Under the pieces are notes generated by a model. It saw only the letters and a program-made list of their open reading frames with translations, was not told where the DNA came from and ran no database searches. From Pseudomonas sp. CFBP 13711 (GTDB lineage: Bacteria > Pseudomonadota > Gammaproteobacteria > Pseudomonadales > Pseudomonadaceae), in contig NZ_JACYVI010000001.1 of NCBI RefSeq assembly GCF_014842265.1, positions 980,701 to 1,044,700 of the forward strand: 64,000 nucleotides of DNA. Reading direction: 5' to 3'. The first letter of the stretch is position 1. Each line of letters begins with the position of its first letter. The translations under genes and the position numbers were made by a program. Of the stretch, positions 56,394 through 64,000 are shown piece by piece.

Positions 56394-57992
56394 ATGGACA
56401 CAACCTTCAAACCCCTGCTCCTGGCAGCCGCAATGGCGCTGTGCGTTCCCTCGGTGCAGGCGGCCAGCACCCTTGTCTATTGCTCGGAAGCCAGCCCTGC
56501 CGGCTTCGATCCCAGTCAGTACACCAGCGGCACCGAGTTCGATGCGTCAGCAGAAACAGTCTTCAACCGCCTCACCCAGTTCAAGCGCGGCGGCACCGAT
56601 GTCGAGCCGGGGCTGGCTACCAAATGGGAAGTGTCCGACGACGGCTTGACCTACACCTTTCATTTACGGCCCGGGGTGAAATTCCACACCACGGACTATT
56701 TCAAACCCACCCGCGACTTCAACGCCGATGACGTGCTGTTCACCTTCAATCGCCTGCTGAATGCGGACGACCCGTTCCGCAAGGCGTACCCGTCGGAGTC
56801 GCCGTACTTCACCGACATGGGCATGAACACCACCATCAAGCAGGTGGAAAAGCTCGACGATCAGACCGTCCGTTTTCAACTGAACAACATCGATGCCGCC
56901 TTCATCCAGAACCTGGCGATGAGCTTTGCCTCGATTCAGTCGGCTGAATACGCGGCGCAACTGATCAAACAAGGCAAGGCCGGCGACATCAACCTGAAGC
57001 CGATCGGTACAGGCCCATTCGTGTTCAAGCGCTACCAGAAAGACGCGCAGATCCGTTACGTCGGCAACAAGGAATACTGGAAGCCGGAGGACGTGAAGCT
57101 CGACAACCTGATCTTCTCGATCAACACCGACGCCGCCACCCGCTTGCAGAAACTCAAGACCGGCGAGTGCCAGATCAGCGGGTATCCGCGCCCTCAGGAC
57201 ATCGAAGAAGCGCAGAAAGACCCGAATCTCAAGGTGCTGAGCCAGGCCGGTTTCAACCTGGGTTTTCTGGCCTACAACGTGACCCATCCGCCGCTCGATC
57301 AACTGAAGGTGCGTCAGGCACTGGACATGGCGATCGACAAGCCGGCCATCATCAAAGCGGTTTACCAGGGCGCAGGCCAACTGGCACAGAACGCGCTGCC
57401 ACCGGCGCAATGGAGCTTTGACCCAAATATCAAGGACGCGCCCCACGATCCTGAAAAAGCAAAGCAGTTGCTCAAGGAGGCAGGCGTTGCACCGGGCACG
57501 CAGATCAATCTGTGGGCGATGACCGTGCAGCGTGCGTCCAACCCCAACGCGCGCATGTCGGCGCAGATGATTCAGTCGGACTGGGCAAAGATCGGTATCA
57601 AGGCCAACATCGTCAGCTATGAATGGGGCGAGTACATCAAGCGCGCCAAGGCCGGCGAGCATGACGTCATGATCTACGGCTGGACCGGTGACAATGGTGA
57701 CCCCGACAACTGGCTGGGCGTGCTGTACAGCTGTGGCGCGGTGAAGGGCAGCAACTACGCGAAGTGGTGCAACCCGGCCTACGACAAGCTGGTCACCCAG
57801 GCCAAGCTGACCAGCAACAAAGACGAGCGGATCAAGCTGTACCAGCAAGCGCAGAACATTCTGAAAAACGACGTGCCGATCACACCCATCGCCAATTCCA
57901 AAGTATTTCAGCCGATGCGCAAAGAGGTACAGGATTTCAAACTCAGCCCATTTGGCCTGACGCCCTTCTACGGCGTGAGCCTGGCCAAATAA
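56394..57992 (+). CDS. dppA: Dipeptide ABC transporter substrate-binding protein, paralogue 1
   Basis: Periplasmic peptide-binding protein, 532 aa, family 5 (DppA/OppA). Start at 56394 with GAGG 5 bases upstream and signal peptide MDTTFKPLLLAAAMALCVPS, cut after VQA. The mature protein opens STLVYCSEASPAGFDPSQYT; family marks include FHLRPGVKFHTT, FNADDVLFTFNR, IGTGPFVFKRYQK, VRQALDMAIDKPAI, and YGWTGDNGDPDNWLGVLYSCG with the Asp that binds the peptide amino group. First of three complete paralogues in a row; together with the porin it forms the peptide-uptake locus. Confidence 0.94.
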   Translation: MDTTFKPLLLAAAMALCVPSVQAASTLVYCSEASPAGFDPSQYTSGTEFDASAETVFNRLTQFKRGGTDVEPGLATKWEVSDDGLTYTFHLRPGVKFHTTDYFKPTRDFNADDVLFTFNRLLNADDPFRKAYPSESPYFTDMGMNTTIKQVEKLDDQTVRFQLNNIDAAFIQNLAMSFASIQSAEYAAQLIKQGKAGDINLKPIGTGPFVFKRYQKDAQIRYVGNKEYWKPEDVKLDNLIFSINTDAATRLQKLKTGECQISGYPRPQDIEEAQKDPNLKVLSQAGFNLGFLAYNVTHPPLDQLKVRQALDMAIDKPAIIKAVYQGAGQLAQNALPPAQWSFDPNIKDAPHDPEKAKQLLKEAGVAPGTQINLWAMTVQRASNPNARMSAQMIQSDWAKIGIKANIVSYEWGEYIKRAKAGEHDVMIYGWTGDNGDPDNWLGVLYSCGAVKGSNYAKWCNPAYDKLVTQAKLTSNKDERIKLYQQAQNILKNDVPITPIANSKVFQPMRKEVQDFKLSPFGLTPFYGVSLAK

Positions 57993-58275
57993 TTCGCTGA
58001 AACCAACAGCGAAGTAACACTTGATGACCGAAGCGGGTGCAATCGCCACGTTGCGATGCACCATTTTGGTGCTGCAAAGATATCGATATGCGACACGCAA
58101 ACGTTCAACAGCGTCAGAAATTACACTTATGCGACATTCGTGTACGTTCGTGCCACTGTTTGTCACCTTGCTGGCGCCAGCATCTTGCTTTGGGTATGGC
58201 GCCTGCATAAGTATCCGCGGGACAGGCTCAAAAGGCCGTACCCTCAATCAAAAAATGACAACAACTGAGGCCACC
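57993..58275. other. Gap between dppA paralogues 1 and 2
   Basis: 283 bases, open in the frame of paralogue 2 back to 58021, but that extension has no signal peptide or domain and lacks a ribosome site. It probably holds a promoter; I see no clear consensus, hairpin or gene. Confidence 0.5.
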
Positions 58276-59904
58276 ATGCTCAAAAAAGCGGTCATTCCGT
58301 TTCTTCTCGGCGCAGGTTTGATCGCCAGCGCTCCCTTCGCCCATGCAGCATCGAATCTGGTGTTCTGCTCCGAAGGCAGCCCTGCTGGTTTCGATCCAGG
58401 TCAATACACCACCGGTACCGACTTCGATGCTTCGGCCGAGACCGTTTTCAACCGTTTGAGCCAGTTCGAACGTGGCGGCACCGCTGTCATTCCAGGCCTG
58501 GCCACCAGCTGGGACGTTGCCCCGGATGGCCTGACCTACACCTTCCACCTGCGTGAAGGTGTGAAATTCCACACCACGCCGTACTTCAAACCGACGCGTA
58601 CCTTCAATGCCGATGACGTGCTGTTCACGTTCAACCGCATGATCAACAAGGACGACCCGTTCCGTAAGGCGTACCCGACCGAATTCCCGTACTTCACCGA
58701 CATGGCGATGGACACCAACATCACCAAGATCGAGAAGGTCGACGATCACACCGTCAGAATGACCCTCGGCACCGTTGATGCTGCGTTCATCCAGAACCTG
58801 GCGATGAGCTTCGCGTCCATTCAGTCCGCTGAATACGCCGCCCAGTTGCTCAAAGAAGGCAAGCCGGAAGACATCAACCAGAAGCCGATCGGCACTGGCC
58901 CGTTCGTGTTCAAGAGCTACCAGAAAGACTCCAACATCCGGTTCACCGGGAACAAGGACTACTGGAAGCCTGAAGACGTCAAAGTCGACAACCTGATTTT
59001 CGCCATCACCACTGACGCCTCGGTTCGTGCGCAGAAGCTGAAGAAAGGCGAATGCCAGATCACCGCTTACCCGCGTCCGGCCGACCTCGCGCCACTGAAG
59101 GCTGACCCTGCTTTGAAGATGCCTGATCAGGCCGGCTTCAACCTGGGTTACATCGCCTACAACGTGATGCCGAAGATCAAGGGCGAAGACAAGCCAAACC
59201 CGCTGGCTGACCTGAAAGTACGTCAGGCGCTGGACATGGCTGTCGACAAGAAAGCCATCATCGACGCGGTGTATCAGGGCGCGGGCCAACTGGCGACCAA
59301 CGCCATGCCGCCGACCCAGTGGTCCTACGACACCACCATCAAAGATGCTCCGTACGACGTCGCCAAAGCCAAGGACCTGCTCAAGCAGGCCGGCGTGAAG
59401 GAAGGTACCGAAATCACCCTGTGGGCGATGCCGGTTCAGCGTCCTTACAACCCGAACGCCAAGCTGATGGCCGAGATGCTCCAGAACGACTGGAAGAAGA
59501 TCGGCATCAACGCCAAGATCGTTTCCTATGAGTGGGGCGAGTACATCAACCGTGCCAAGGCCGGCGAGAACGGCGCCATGCTGATTGGCTGGAGCGGCGA
59601 CAACGGTGACCCGGACAACTGGCTGGGTACCCTGTTTGGCTGCGACGCCCTTAACGGCAACAACTTCGCCAAATGGTGTGACAAGCCGTTCGATACCTTG
59701 ATCCACCAGGCCAAGGAAACCACCGATCAGGCCAAACGCACCGAGCTGTACAAGCAGGCTCAACATCTGCTGAAAGATGCCGTGCCTATGACTCCAATTG
59801 CCCACTCGACTGTTTATCAGCCGATGCGCAAAGAAGTTCAGGACTTCAAGATCAGCCCATTCGGTCTGAACTCGTTCTACGGCGTCAGCGTCAGCGGCAA
59901 GTAA
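58276..59904 (+). CDS. dppA: Dipeptide ABC transporter substrate-binding protein, paralogue 2
   Basis: 542 aa; ATG at 58276 with GAGG 5 bases upstream, signal peptide MLKKAVIPFLLGAGLIASAP cut after AHA. Same family-5 fold: NLVFCSEGSPAGFDPGQYTT, FHLREGVKFHTT, FNADDVLFTFNRMINKDDPF, IGTGPFVFKSYQK, VRQALDMAVDKKAI, GWSGDNGDPDNWLGTLFGC. It has a small insertion (MPKIKGEDKPNPLAD) before the VRQALD motif that paralogues 1 and 3 lack. A strong stem-loop follows the stop. Confidence 0.95.
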   Translation: MLKKAVIPFLLGAGLIASAPFAHAASNLVFCSEGSPAGFDPGQYTTGTDFDASAETVFNRLSQFERGGTAVIPGLATSWDVAPDGLTYTFHLREGVKFHTTPYFKPTRTFNADDVLFTFNRMINKDDPFRKAYPTEFPYFTDMAMDTNITKIEKVDDHTVRMTLGTVDAAFIQNLAMSFASIQSAEYAAQLLKEGKPEDINQKPIGTGPFVFKSYQKDSNIRFTGNKDYWKPEDVKVDNLIFAITTDASVRAQKLKKGECQITAYPRPADLAPLKADPALKMPDQAGFNLGYIAYNVMPKIKGEDKPNPLADLKVRQALDMAVDKKAIIDAVYQGAGQLATNAMPPTQWSYDTTIKDAPYDVAKAKDLLKQAGVKEGTEITLWAMPVQRPYNPNAKLMAEMLQNDWKKIGINAKIVSYEWGEYINRAKAGENGAMLIGWSGDNGDPDNWLGTLFGCDALNGNNFAKWCDKPFDTLIHQAKETTDQAKRTELYKQAQHLLKDAVPMTPIAHSTVYQPMRKEVQDFKISPFGLNSFYGVSVSGK

Positions 59905-60242
59905 TATCTTTAAATGACCAACCGGTCGCGTTGCCTCAGGGCAACGCGACCGCGTTGTCATGTGCACGATCGTTAAATGAAATTGACTATCGTTAGATGA
60001 GTAGCGACTTGCTTACAGTCCTTGCCTACTAACGATAAGCACTTTTCCTACAAACTTTGAAGCACGCGTAACTATGGACTGTGTGGCGCCAGAGACATAC
60101 CTTCTGACAAGCCGCCAATATTGTCCGTTGTTTATCTTGAACAGTGAGATGTATCCGGGCGTTGACTGTCCATTTGCGCAAACAATTGCCATGGATCGCG
60201 CAGGCATTCGCATTTAATGCGCTTCTTACGATAAGGAATATC
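59905..60242. promoter_or_regulatory. Gap between dppA paralogues 2 and 3: strong stem-loop and ATCGTTA repeats
   Basis: 338 bases without a gene. A perfect 12-bp stem (GGTCGCGTTGCC/GGCAACGCGACC, 4-base loop) lies at 59924-59951, 20 bases after the paralogue 2 stop, without a T-run. Next come two direct repeats 20 bases apart, ATCGTTAAATGA (59969) and ATCGTTAGATGA (59989), and an inverted copy CTAACGATA (60029-60037). This looks like an operator region for paralogue 3. Confidence 0.6.
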
Positions 60243-61844
60243 ATGCGTTCGAATATCGTTATGCCATCACTTATTGCCGCAGGGCTTCTGGCTATGACGC
60301 CCGGCGTTCAGGCTGCCAGCAAAAGTCTGGTCTTCTGTTCGGAAGGCAGCCCGGCCGGGTTTGATATCGGTCAGTACACCTCCGGCACTGACAACGATGC
60401 CGCCGAGCCGATCTACAACCGTCTCGCCGAGTTCGCCCGCGGCGAGACCACCGTCGTACCCGCTCTCGCAACGAGCTGGGACATCTCCCCTGACAACCTG
60501 ACCTACACGTTCCATCTGCGCGAAGGCGTCAAATTCCACAGCAACAAGACCTTCACGCCCACGCGCGATTTCAATGCCGACGACGTCTTGTTCACGTTCA
60601 ATCGCATGCTGCACAAAGACCATCCGTTCCGCGTTGCTTATCCGACGGAGTTTCCGTTCTTCACCAGCATGGGCCTGGACAAGAACATCAAGTCGGTGGA
60701 AAAGACCGATCCGATGACCGTCGTATTCACACTCAACAAAGTCGACGCGGCGTTCATCCAGAACGTCTCGATGAACTTCGCGTCAATCCTGTCTGCTGAA
60801 TATGCAGACAAACTGATGGCGACGGGTGATGTGCGCGATATTAACCAGGCGCCGATTGGCACTGGCCCGTTTGTGTTTCAGCGCTATCAAAAAGATTCGC
60901 AGATTCGCTACGTGAAAAACAATGCGTTCTGGGACCCGAGTCGGGTCAAGATTGATCAGTTGATCTTTGCGATCAATACAGATGCGTCGGTGCGCATTCA
61001 AAAGCTCAAGAAGAATGAATGTCAGGTCACGCTGAATCCGCGCCCGGCAGACGTAGAGTCGATCGAAGCGGACAAAAACCTGCAGGTCATCAAAAAGCCC
61101 GGTTTCAACCTCGGCTATATCTCGTACAACGTACGCCACGCCCCGCTGGACAACTTGCAGGTCCGCCAGGCGCTGGACATGGCGGTGGATAAACAAGCGA
61201 TCATCGCTGCGGTGTATCAGGGCGCCGGGCAACTGGCCCAGAACTCGATGCCACCGACGCAGTGGTCTTACGACGACACGGTCAAGGACGCGCCCTACAA
61301 CCCGGAAAAAGCCCGCGAGTTGCTGCGCGCCGCCGGCGTCAAGGAAGGCACCGAACTGACCCTCTGGGCCATGCCGGTTCAGCGCCCCTACAACCCCAAC
61401 GCCAAGCTGATGGCCCAGATGCTTCAGGCCGACTGGGCCAAGGTGGGCATCAAGGCGACCATCGTCAGTTACGAGTGGGGCGAATACCTCAAGCGCAGCA
61501 AGAACGGCGAGCACGACATTTCGCTGATCGGCTGGACCGGGGACAATGGCGACCCCGACAACTGGATGGGCACGCTGTACAGCTGCGCGTCCATCGGCGG
61601 CAACAATTACTCGATGTGGTGCGACGAAAAATACGACGCGCTGGTCAAGGCCGCTGTCTCGAACACCAACAAGGATCAGCGCATCGCGCTGTACAAACAG
61701 GCGCAGCATTACCTGAAAGAACAGGTCCCCATTACGCCGATTGCCCACTCGACGGTGATCCAGCCGCTGCGTAAGGAAGTGCAGGGTTTTCTGGTGAGTC
61801 CGTTCAATCGCAACAACTTCTCGGGCGTCAGCATCGCCGACTGA
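60243..61844 (+). CDS. dppA: Dipeptide ABC transporter substrate-binding protein, paralogue 3
   Basis: 533 aa; ATG at 60243 with AAGGA 6 bases upstream, signal peptide MRSNIVMPSLIAAGLLAMTP cut after VQA. Motifs: SKSLVFCSEGSPAGFDIGQY, FHLREGVKFHSNKTF, FNADDVLFTFNRMLHKDHPF, IGTGPFVFQRYQK, VRQALDMAVDKQAI, GWTGDNGDPDNWMGTLYSC. Its first ligand segment differs from the others (SGTDNDAAEPIYNRLAEF in place of FDASAETVFNRL), so peptide preference may differ. The porin gene follows after 157 bases that include a GCGGGCT/AGCCCGC stem-loop (61944-61968). Confidence 0.95.
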   Translation: MRSNIVMPSLIAAGLLAMTPGVQAASKSLVFCSEGSPAGFDIGQYTSGTDNDAAEPIYNRLAEFARGETTVVPALATSWDISPDNLTYTFHLREGVKFHSNKTFTPTRDFNADDVLFTFNRMLHKDHPFRVAYPTEFPFFTSMGLDKNIKSVEKTDPMTVVFTLNKVDAAFIQNVSMNFASILSAEYADKLMATGDVRDINQAPIGTGPFVFQRYQKDSQIRYVKNNAFWDPSRVKIDQLIFAINTDASVRIQKLKKNECQVTLNPRPADVESIEADKNLQVIKKPGFNLGYISYNVRHAPLDNLQVRQALDMAVDKQAIIAAVYQGAGQLAQNSMPPTQWSYDDTVKDAPYNPEKARELLRAAGVKEGTELTLWAMPVQRPYNPNAKLMAQMLQADWAKVGIKATIVSYEWGEYLKRSKNGEHDISLIGWTGDNGDPDNWMGTLYSCASIGGNNYSMWCDEKYDALVKAAVSNTNKDQRIALYKQAQHYLKEQVPITPIAHSTVIQPLRKEVQGFLVSPFNRNNFSGVSIAD

Positions 61845-62001
61845 TTCAAAAACATGCCTGGGGGCGCAACCACGCCCTTTGGCATTGCTTTATCCGCGTT
61901 TAGCCGGATAGGCAGGAAAATGGCCATGAGGCCGCACCACCGAGCGGGCTACACCATAAAAAGCCCGCCTCTAAAAAAGCAGCAATCGGGAGCTTCAAAA
62001 C

Positions 62002-63381
62002 GTGAAAAAAGCCAGCACCGCTGTATTCGCCTTATCCGTCCTCGCCCTCAGCGTCGCGGCTCAGGCAGAGCCGACCAGTCAGGAATTCGTTCCGACCACA
62101 CTGGCCACCAGCAACCTCCAGGGCGAAGCCAAGGGATTCCTGGAAGACTCGAAACTGACCGGTTCGACCAAGAACTGGTACGCCAACGAACTGTTGCGTC
62201 GTGGCGGCGAGTTCCGCCGCAGCGAGAACGGCGTCGTCGTCGACAGCGACCCGCGCCGGATCAACTGGGTTCAGGGCACCATCGTTGACTACAGCTCGGG
62301 CTTCACCCAGGGCACTGTAGGCTTCGCCACGCAAATGGCGGTCTACAACGCCGTTGCGCTGGACCGTGACAAGGACGACCTGATGGGCGGCGCCAACCGT
62401 ACGCTGACCGAGAACAACGGCGACCCTGTTGGACAGTGGAGCAAGTTGGGCCTGGGCAACATCAAGGCGCGCGTTTCCAACACGACCCTGACCGCCGGCC
62501 GTCAGTCGATGAACACCCCGGTGCTGGCTTACATCGGCAACCGTGCGCTGCCTTCGAGCTTCGAAGGTGTGAGCATTCTGAGCGAAGAGTTCAACAACAT
62601 CTCGATCCAGGCCGGCAGCTTCGACCGCGTGTCGCCACGTACCGAGCAGAGCCTGACCAAGTTCCGTTCCGAGTACACCAACAACACCGCCACCGCCGAT
62701 CGCGTTGACATGGCGGGCGTGGATTACAAGCCGTTCAAGAGCCTGACCACCAGCTTCTACGCCTCCAACGTCGAAGACTTCTGGCATCAGTACTACTTCG
62801 CTTTCACCCACGAACTGGGTGACCCTGATGTACTGGGACTGAGCACCAACCTGAACTACTACAAGACCAAGGATTCCGGTCAGAAGAAGATGGGCGAGAT
62901 CGACAACGACACGTACAGCCTGTCGTTGACCGCCACTCACAAGGCGCACAGCTTCAGCGTTGCGTACCAGGAAGTCGAAGGCGACACCTACTTCGACTAC
63001 GTCCACGACACCAACGCCATCTTCCTGGCCAACTCCCTGCTCTCGGACTTCAACGGCCCGAACGAGAAGTCGGTTCAGCTGAGCTACCTGCTGAACATGG
63101 CCGACTACGGCGTGCCAGGCCTGAAGTTCAACATCTATCAGGCGCGCGGTTTCGACATCGACGGTACCCATTACAAAGGCACCGCTTACGATGTCCGCGG
63201 TATGGACGGCGAAACTCACTACGAATACGGTGTTGGCTCGTCGTACACCCTGCAGTCCGGCCCACTCAAGGCCTCGACCATGCGTGCGACCTACACCACT
63301 CACCGCGCGAGCGCCAACCAGGCTGACGGCAACATCAACGAGTTCCGTCTGGTGACCACGATTCCATTCAACATTATGTAA
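62002..63381 (+). CDS. opdP: OprD-family outer-membrane porin (OpdP-like)
   Basis: Substrate-specific 18-strand porin, 459 aa from a GTG start with GGGAG about 10 bases upstream. Signal peptide MKKASTAVFALSVLALSVAA cut after QA. OprD features: FLEDSKLTGSTKNWYANELL, RINWVQGTIVDYSSGFTQGTVGF, ARVSNTTLTAGRQSMNTPVL, and a C-terminal strand ending in hydrophobic FNIM, close to the usual terminal aromatic pattern. In P. aeruginosa OpdP (PA4501), in the same place among dpp genes, passes dipeptides such as glycine-glutamate; the same role is inferred here. Confidence 0.93.
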   Translation: MKKASTAVFALSVLALSVAAQAEPTSQEFVPTTLATSNLQGEAKGFLEDSKLTGSTKNWYANELLRRGGEFRRSENGVVVDSDPRRINWVQGTIVDYSSGFTQGTVGFATQMAVYNAVALDRDKDDLMGGANRTLTENNGDPVGQWSKLGLGNIKARVSNTTLTAGRQSMNTPVLAYIGNRALPSSFEGVSILSEEFNNISIQAGSFDRVSPRTEQSLTKFRSEYTNNTATADRVDMAGVDYKPFKSLTTSFYASNVEDFWHQYYFAFTHELGDPDVLGLSTNLNYYKTKDSGQKKMGEIDNDTYSLSLTATHKAHSFSVAYQEVEGDTYFDYVHDTNAIFLANSLLSDFNGPNEKSVQLSYLLNMADYGVPGLKFNIYQARGFDIDGTHYKGTAYDVRGMDGETHYEYGVGSSYTLQSGPLKASTMRATYTTHRASANQADGNINEFRLVTTIPFNIM

Positions 63382-63476
63382 TCAGCACGATCGATCGGGC
63401 CTCAAGGTGCGGTTTACCGAACTTCGTGGCCCGATACCGACTCACTTATGGCTTCATCACTTGCGGAGTGCGTTAC

Positions 63477-64000
63477 TTGAAATCGACATTCAAACTCGCA
63501 ACATTGCGCAGCGCGATCGCACTGGCGGTATTCAGCGTCGCGGTCGGCGTATCGGCCAAGCCTCTGGTGGTCTGCACCGAAGCCAGCCCGGAAGGTTTCG
63601 ACACGGCGCTCTACACCACGGCCGTGACCGCCGATGCGTCGGCGGAAACCATTTACAACCGTCTGGTGGATTTCAGGCCAGGCACCACGGAAATCGTCCC
63701 GGCATTGGCCGACACGTGGGAGATCAGCGATGACGGCCTGACCTACACGTTCCACCTGCGCAAGGGCGTCAAGTTTCACACCACCGACTACTTCAAACCG
63801 ACCCGCGAGATGAACGCCGATGACGTGGTCTGGAGCTTCCAGCGTCAACTGGACCCCAACCACCCGTGGCACAAACAGTCGCAGGTCGGCTACCCGTACT
63901 TCGAGAGCATGGGTTTCAAAGAGCTGCTGAAGAACGTCGAGAAAGTGGACGACAGCACCGTCAAGTTCACCCTGACCCGCCGCGAAGCGCCGTTCCTGGC
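63477..64000 (+). CDS. dppA: Dipeptide ABC transporter substrate-binding protein, paralogue 4 (cut by window edge)
   Basis: Fourth family-5 binding protein; only about 174 codons are inside the window. The frame starts at TTG 63477 with GGAG 8 bases upstream; a nearby ATG at 63449 is out of frame and soon stopped. Signal peptide LKSTFKLATLRSAIALAVFS cut near VSA, then KPLVVCTEASPEGFDTALYT. It is more distant from the other three (WSFQRQLDPNHPW in place of the FTFNRM segment) and corresponds by position to DppA4 of P. aeruginosa, which precedes the dppBCDF permease genes; those would lie beyond the window. Confidence 0.92.
   Translation, partial: MKSTFKLATLRSAIALAVFSVAVGVSAKPLVVCTEASPEGFDTALYTTAVTADASAETIYNRLVDFRPGTTEIVPALADTWEISDDGLTYTFHLRKGVKFHTTDYFKPTREMNADDVVWSFQRQLDPNHPWHKQSQVGYPYFESMGFKELLKNVEKVDDSTVKFTLTRREAPFL

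Noticed and set aside
58021..58275. Upstream extension of dppA paralogue 2
   Set aside because: Open but without signal peptide, domain or ribosome site; the ATG at 58276 has both a ribosome site and a signal peptide.

Overview
The window is a piece of a Pseudomonas chromosome: GC-rich, with the gene order sodA-pmbA-yjgA-tldD-nitrilase-yhdP-rng-maf-mreDCB-gatCAB and later roxSR-dppA-opdP, which I know from the P. aeruginosa PA4467-PA4502 region (recalled, not searched). Pseudomonas-type palindromic repeats lie in many gaps. I cannot fix the species; a plant- or soil-associated fluorescens/syringae-type strain is plausible. I see no tRNA, rRNA, CRISPR array, prophage or IS element.

Layout. 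1-3002 (minus): a chaperone-usher fimbrial locus (short two-Cys fimbrial protein, major pilin, chaperone, usher cut by the window edge); the pilin gene is broken by a 47-bp tandem duplication. 3196-9679 (plus): an RND efflux adaptor and pump followed by a CusRS-like two-component system, with a CusR-box-like palindrome in front. 9701-11024: repeats around a 57-aa membrane protein gene, a PhnA-type zinc-ribbon protein and a DUF1810 protein. 11050-13484 (minus): Fur-box-led fagA-orfX-sodA-ZIP transporter locus, without the fumC found between fagA and orfX in P. aeruginosa. 13651-27462: pmbA, yjgA, tldD, nitrilase, yhdP, rng, maf, mreD, mreC, mreB (housekeeping; mreC seems to start at AUU). 27670-32427 (plus): gatCAB, an RlpA-like lipoprotein, a Ca/Na antiporter. 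32450-35055 (minus): AEC carrier and Tat-exported PhoD. 35185-35522: an array of palindromic repeats. 35541-42435: fruBKA and divergent fruR. 42441-43742: TatD-like nuclease and a low-affinity iron permease family protein. 43905-49175 (minus): garD, gudP, kdgD and a GntR regulator, a galactarate/glucarate pathway. 49286-52936 (minus): a YddA/SbmA-type ABC exporter and roxSR. 53144-56281 (plus): a SIMPL protein and a 722-aa HET-C family protein with an N-terminal HEFGHH motif. 56394-64000 (plus): three complete DppA paralogues, an OprD-family porin (OpdP) and the start of a fourth DppA, a peptide-uptake locus.

How the genes work together. GarD makes 5-keto-4-deoxyglucarate from galactarate brought in by GudP, and KdgD converts it to 2-oxoglutarate semialdehyde under the GntR regulator. 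FruB/FruA import and phosphorylate fructose, FruK makes fructose 1,6-bisphosphate, and FruR controls the operon. MnSOD, the ZIP carrier and FagA form an iron-starvation response. The DppA set plus OpdP scavenges peptides.

The best candidate for something new is the HET-C protein at 54113-56281: the domain is known from fungal heterokaryon incompatibility, here joined to a zinc-protease-like motif and inserted between two otherwise conserved loci.
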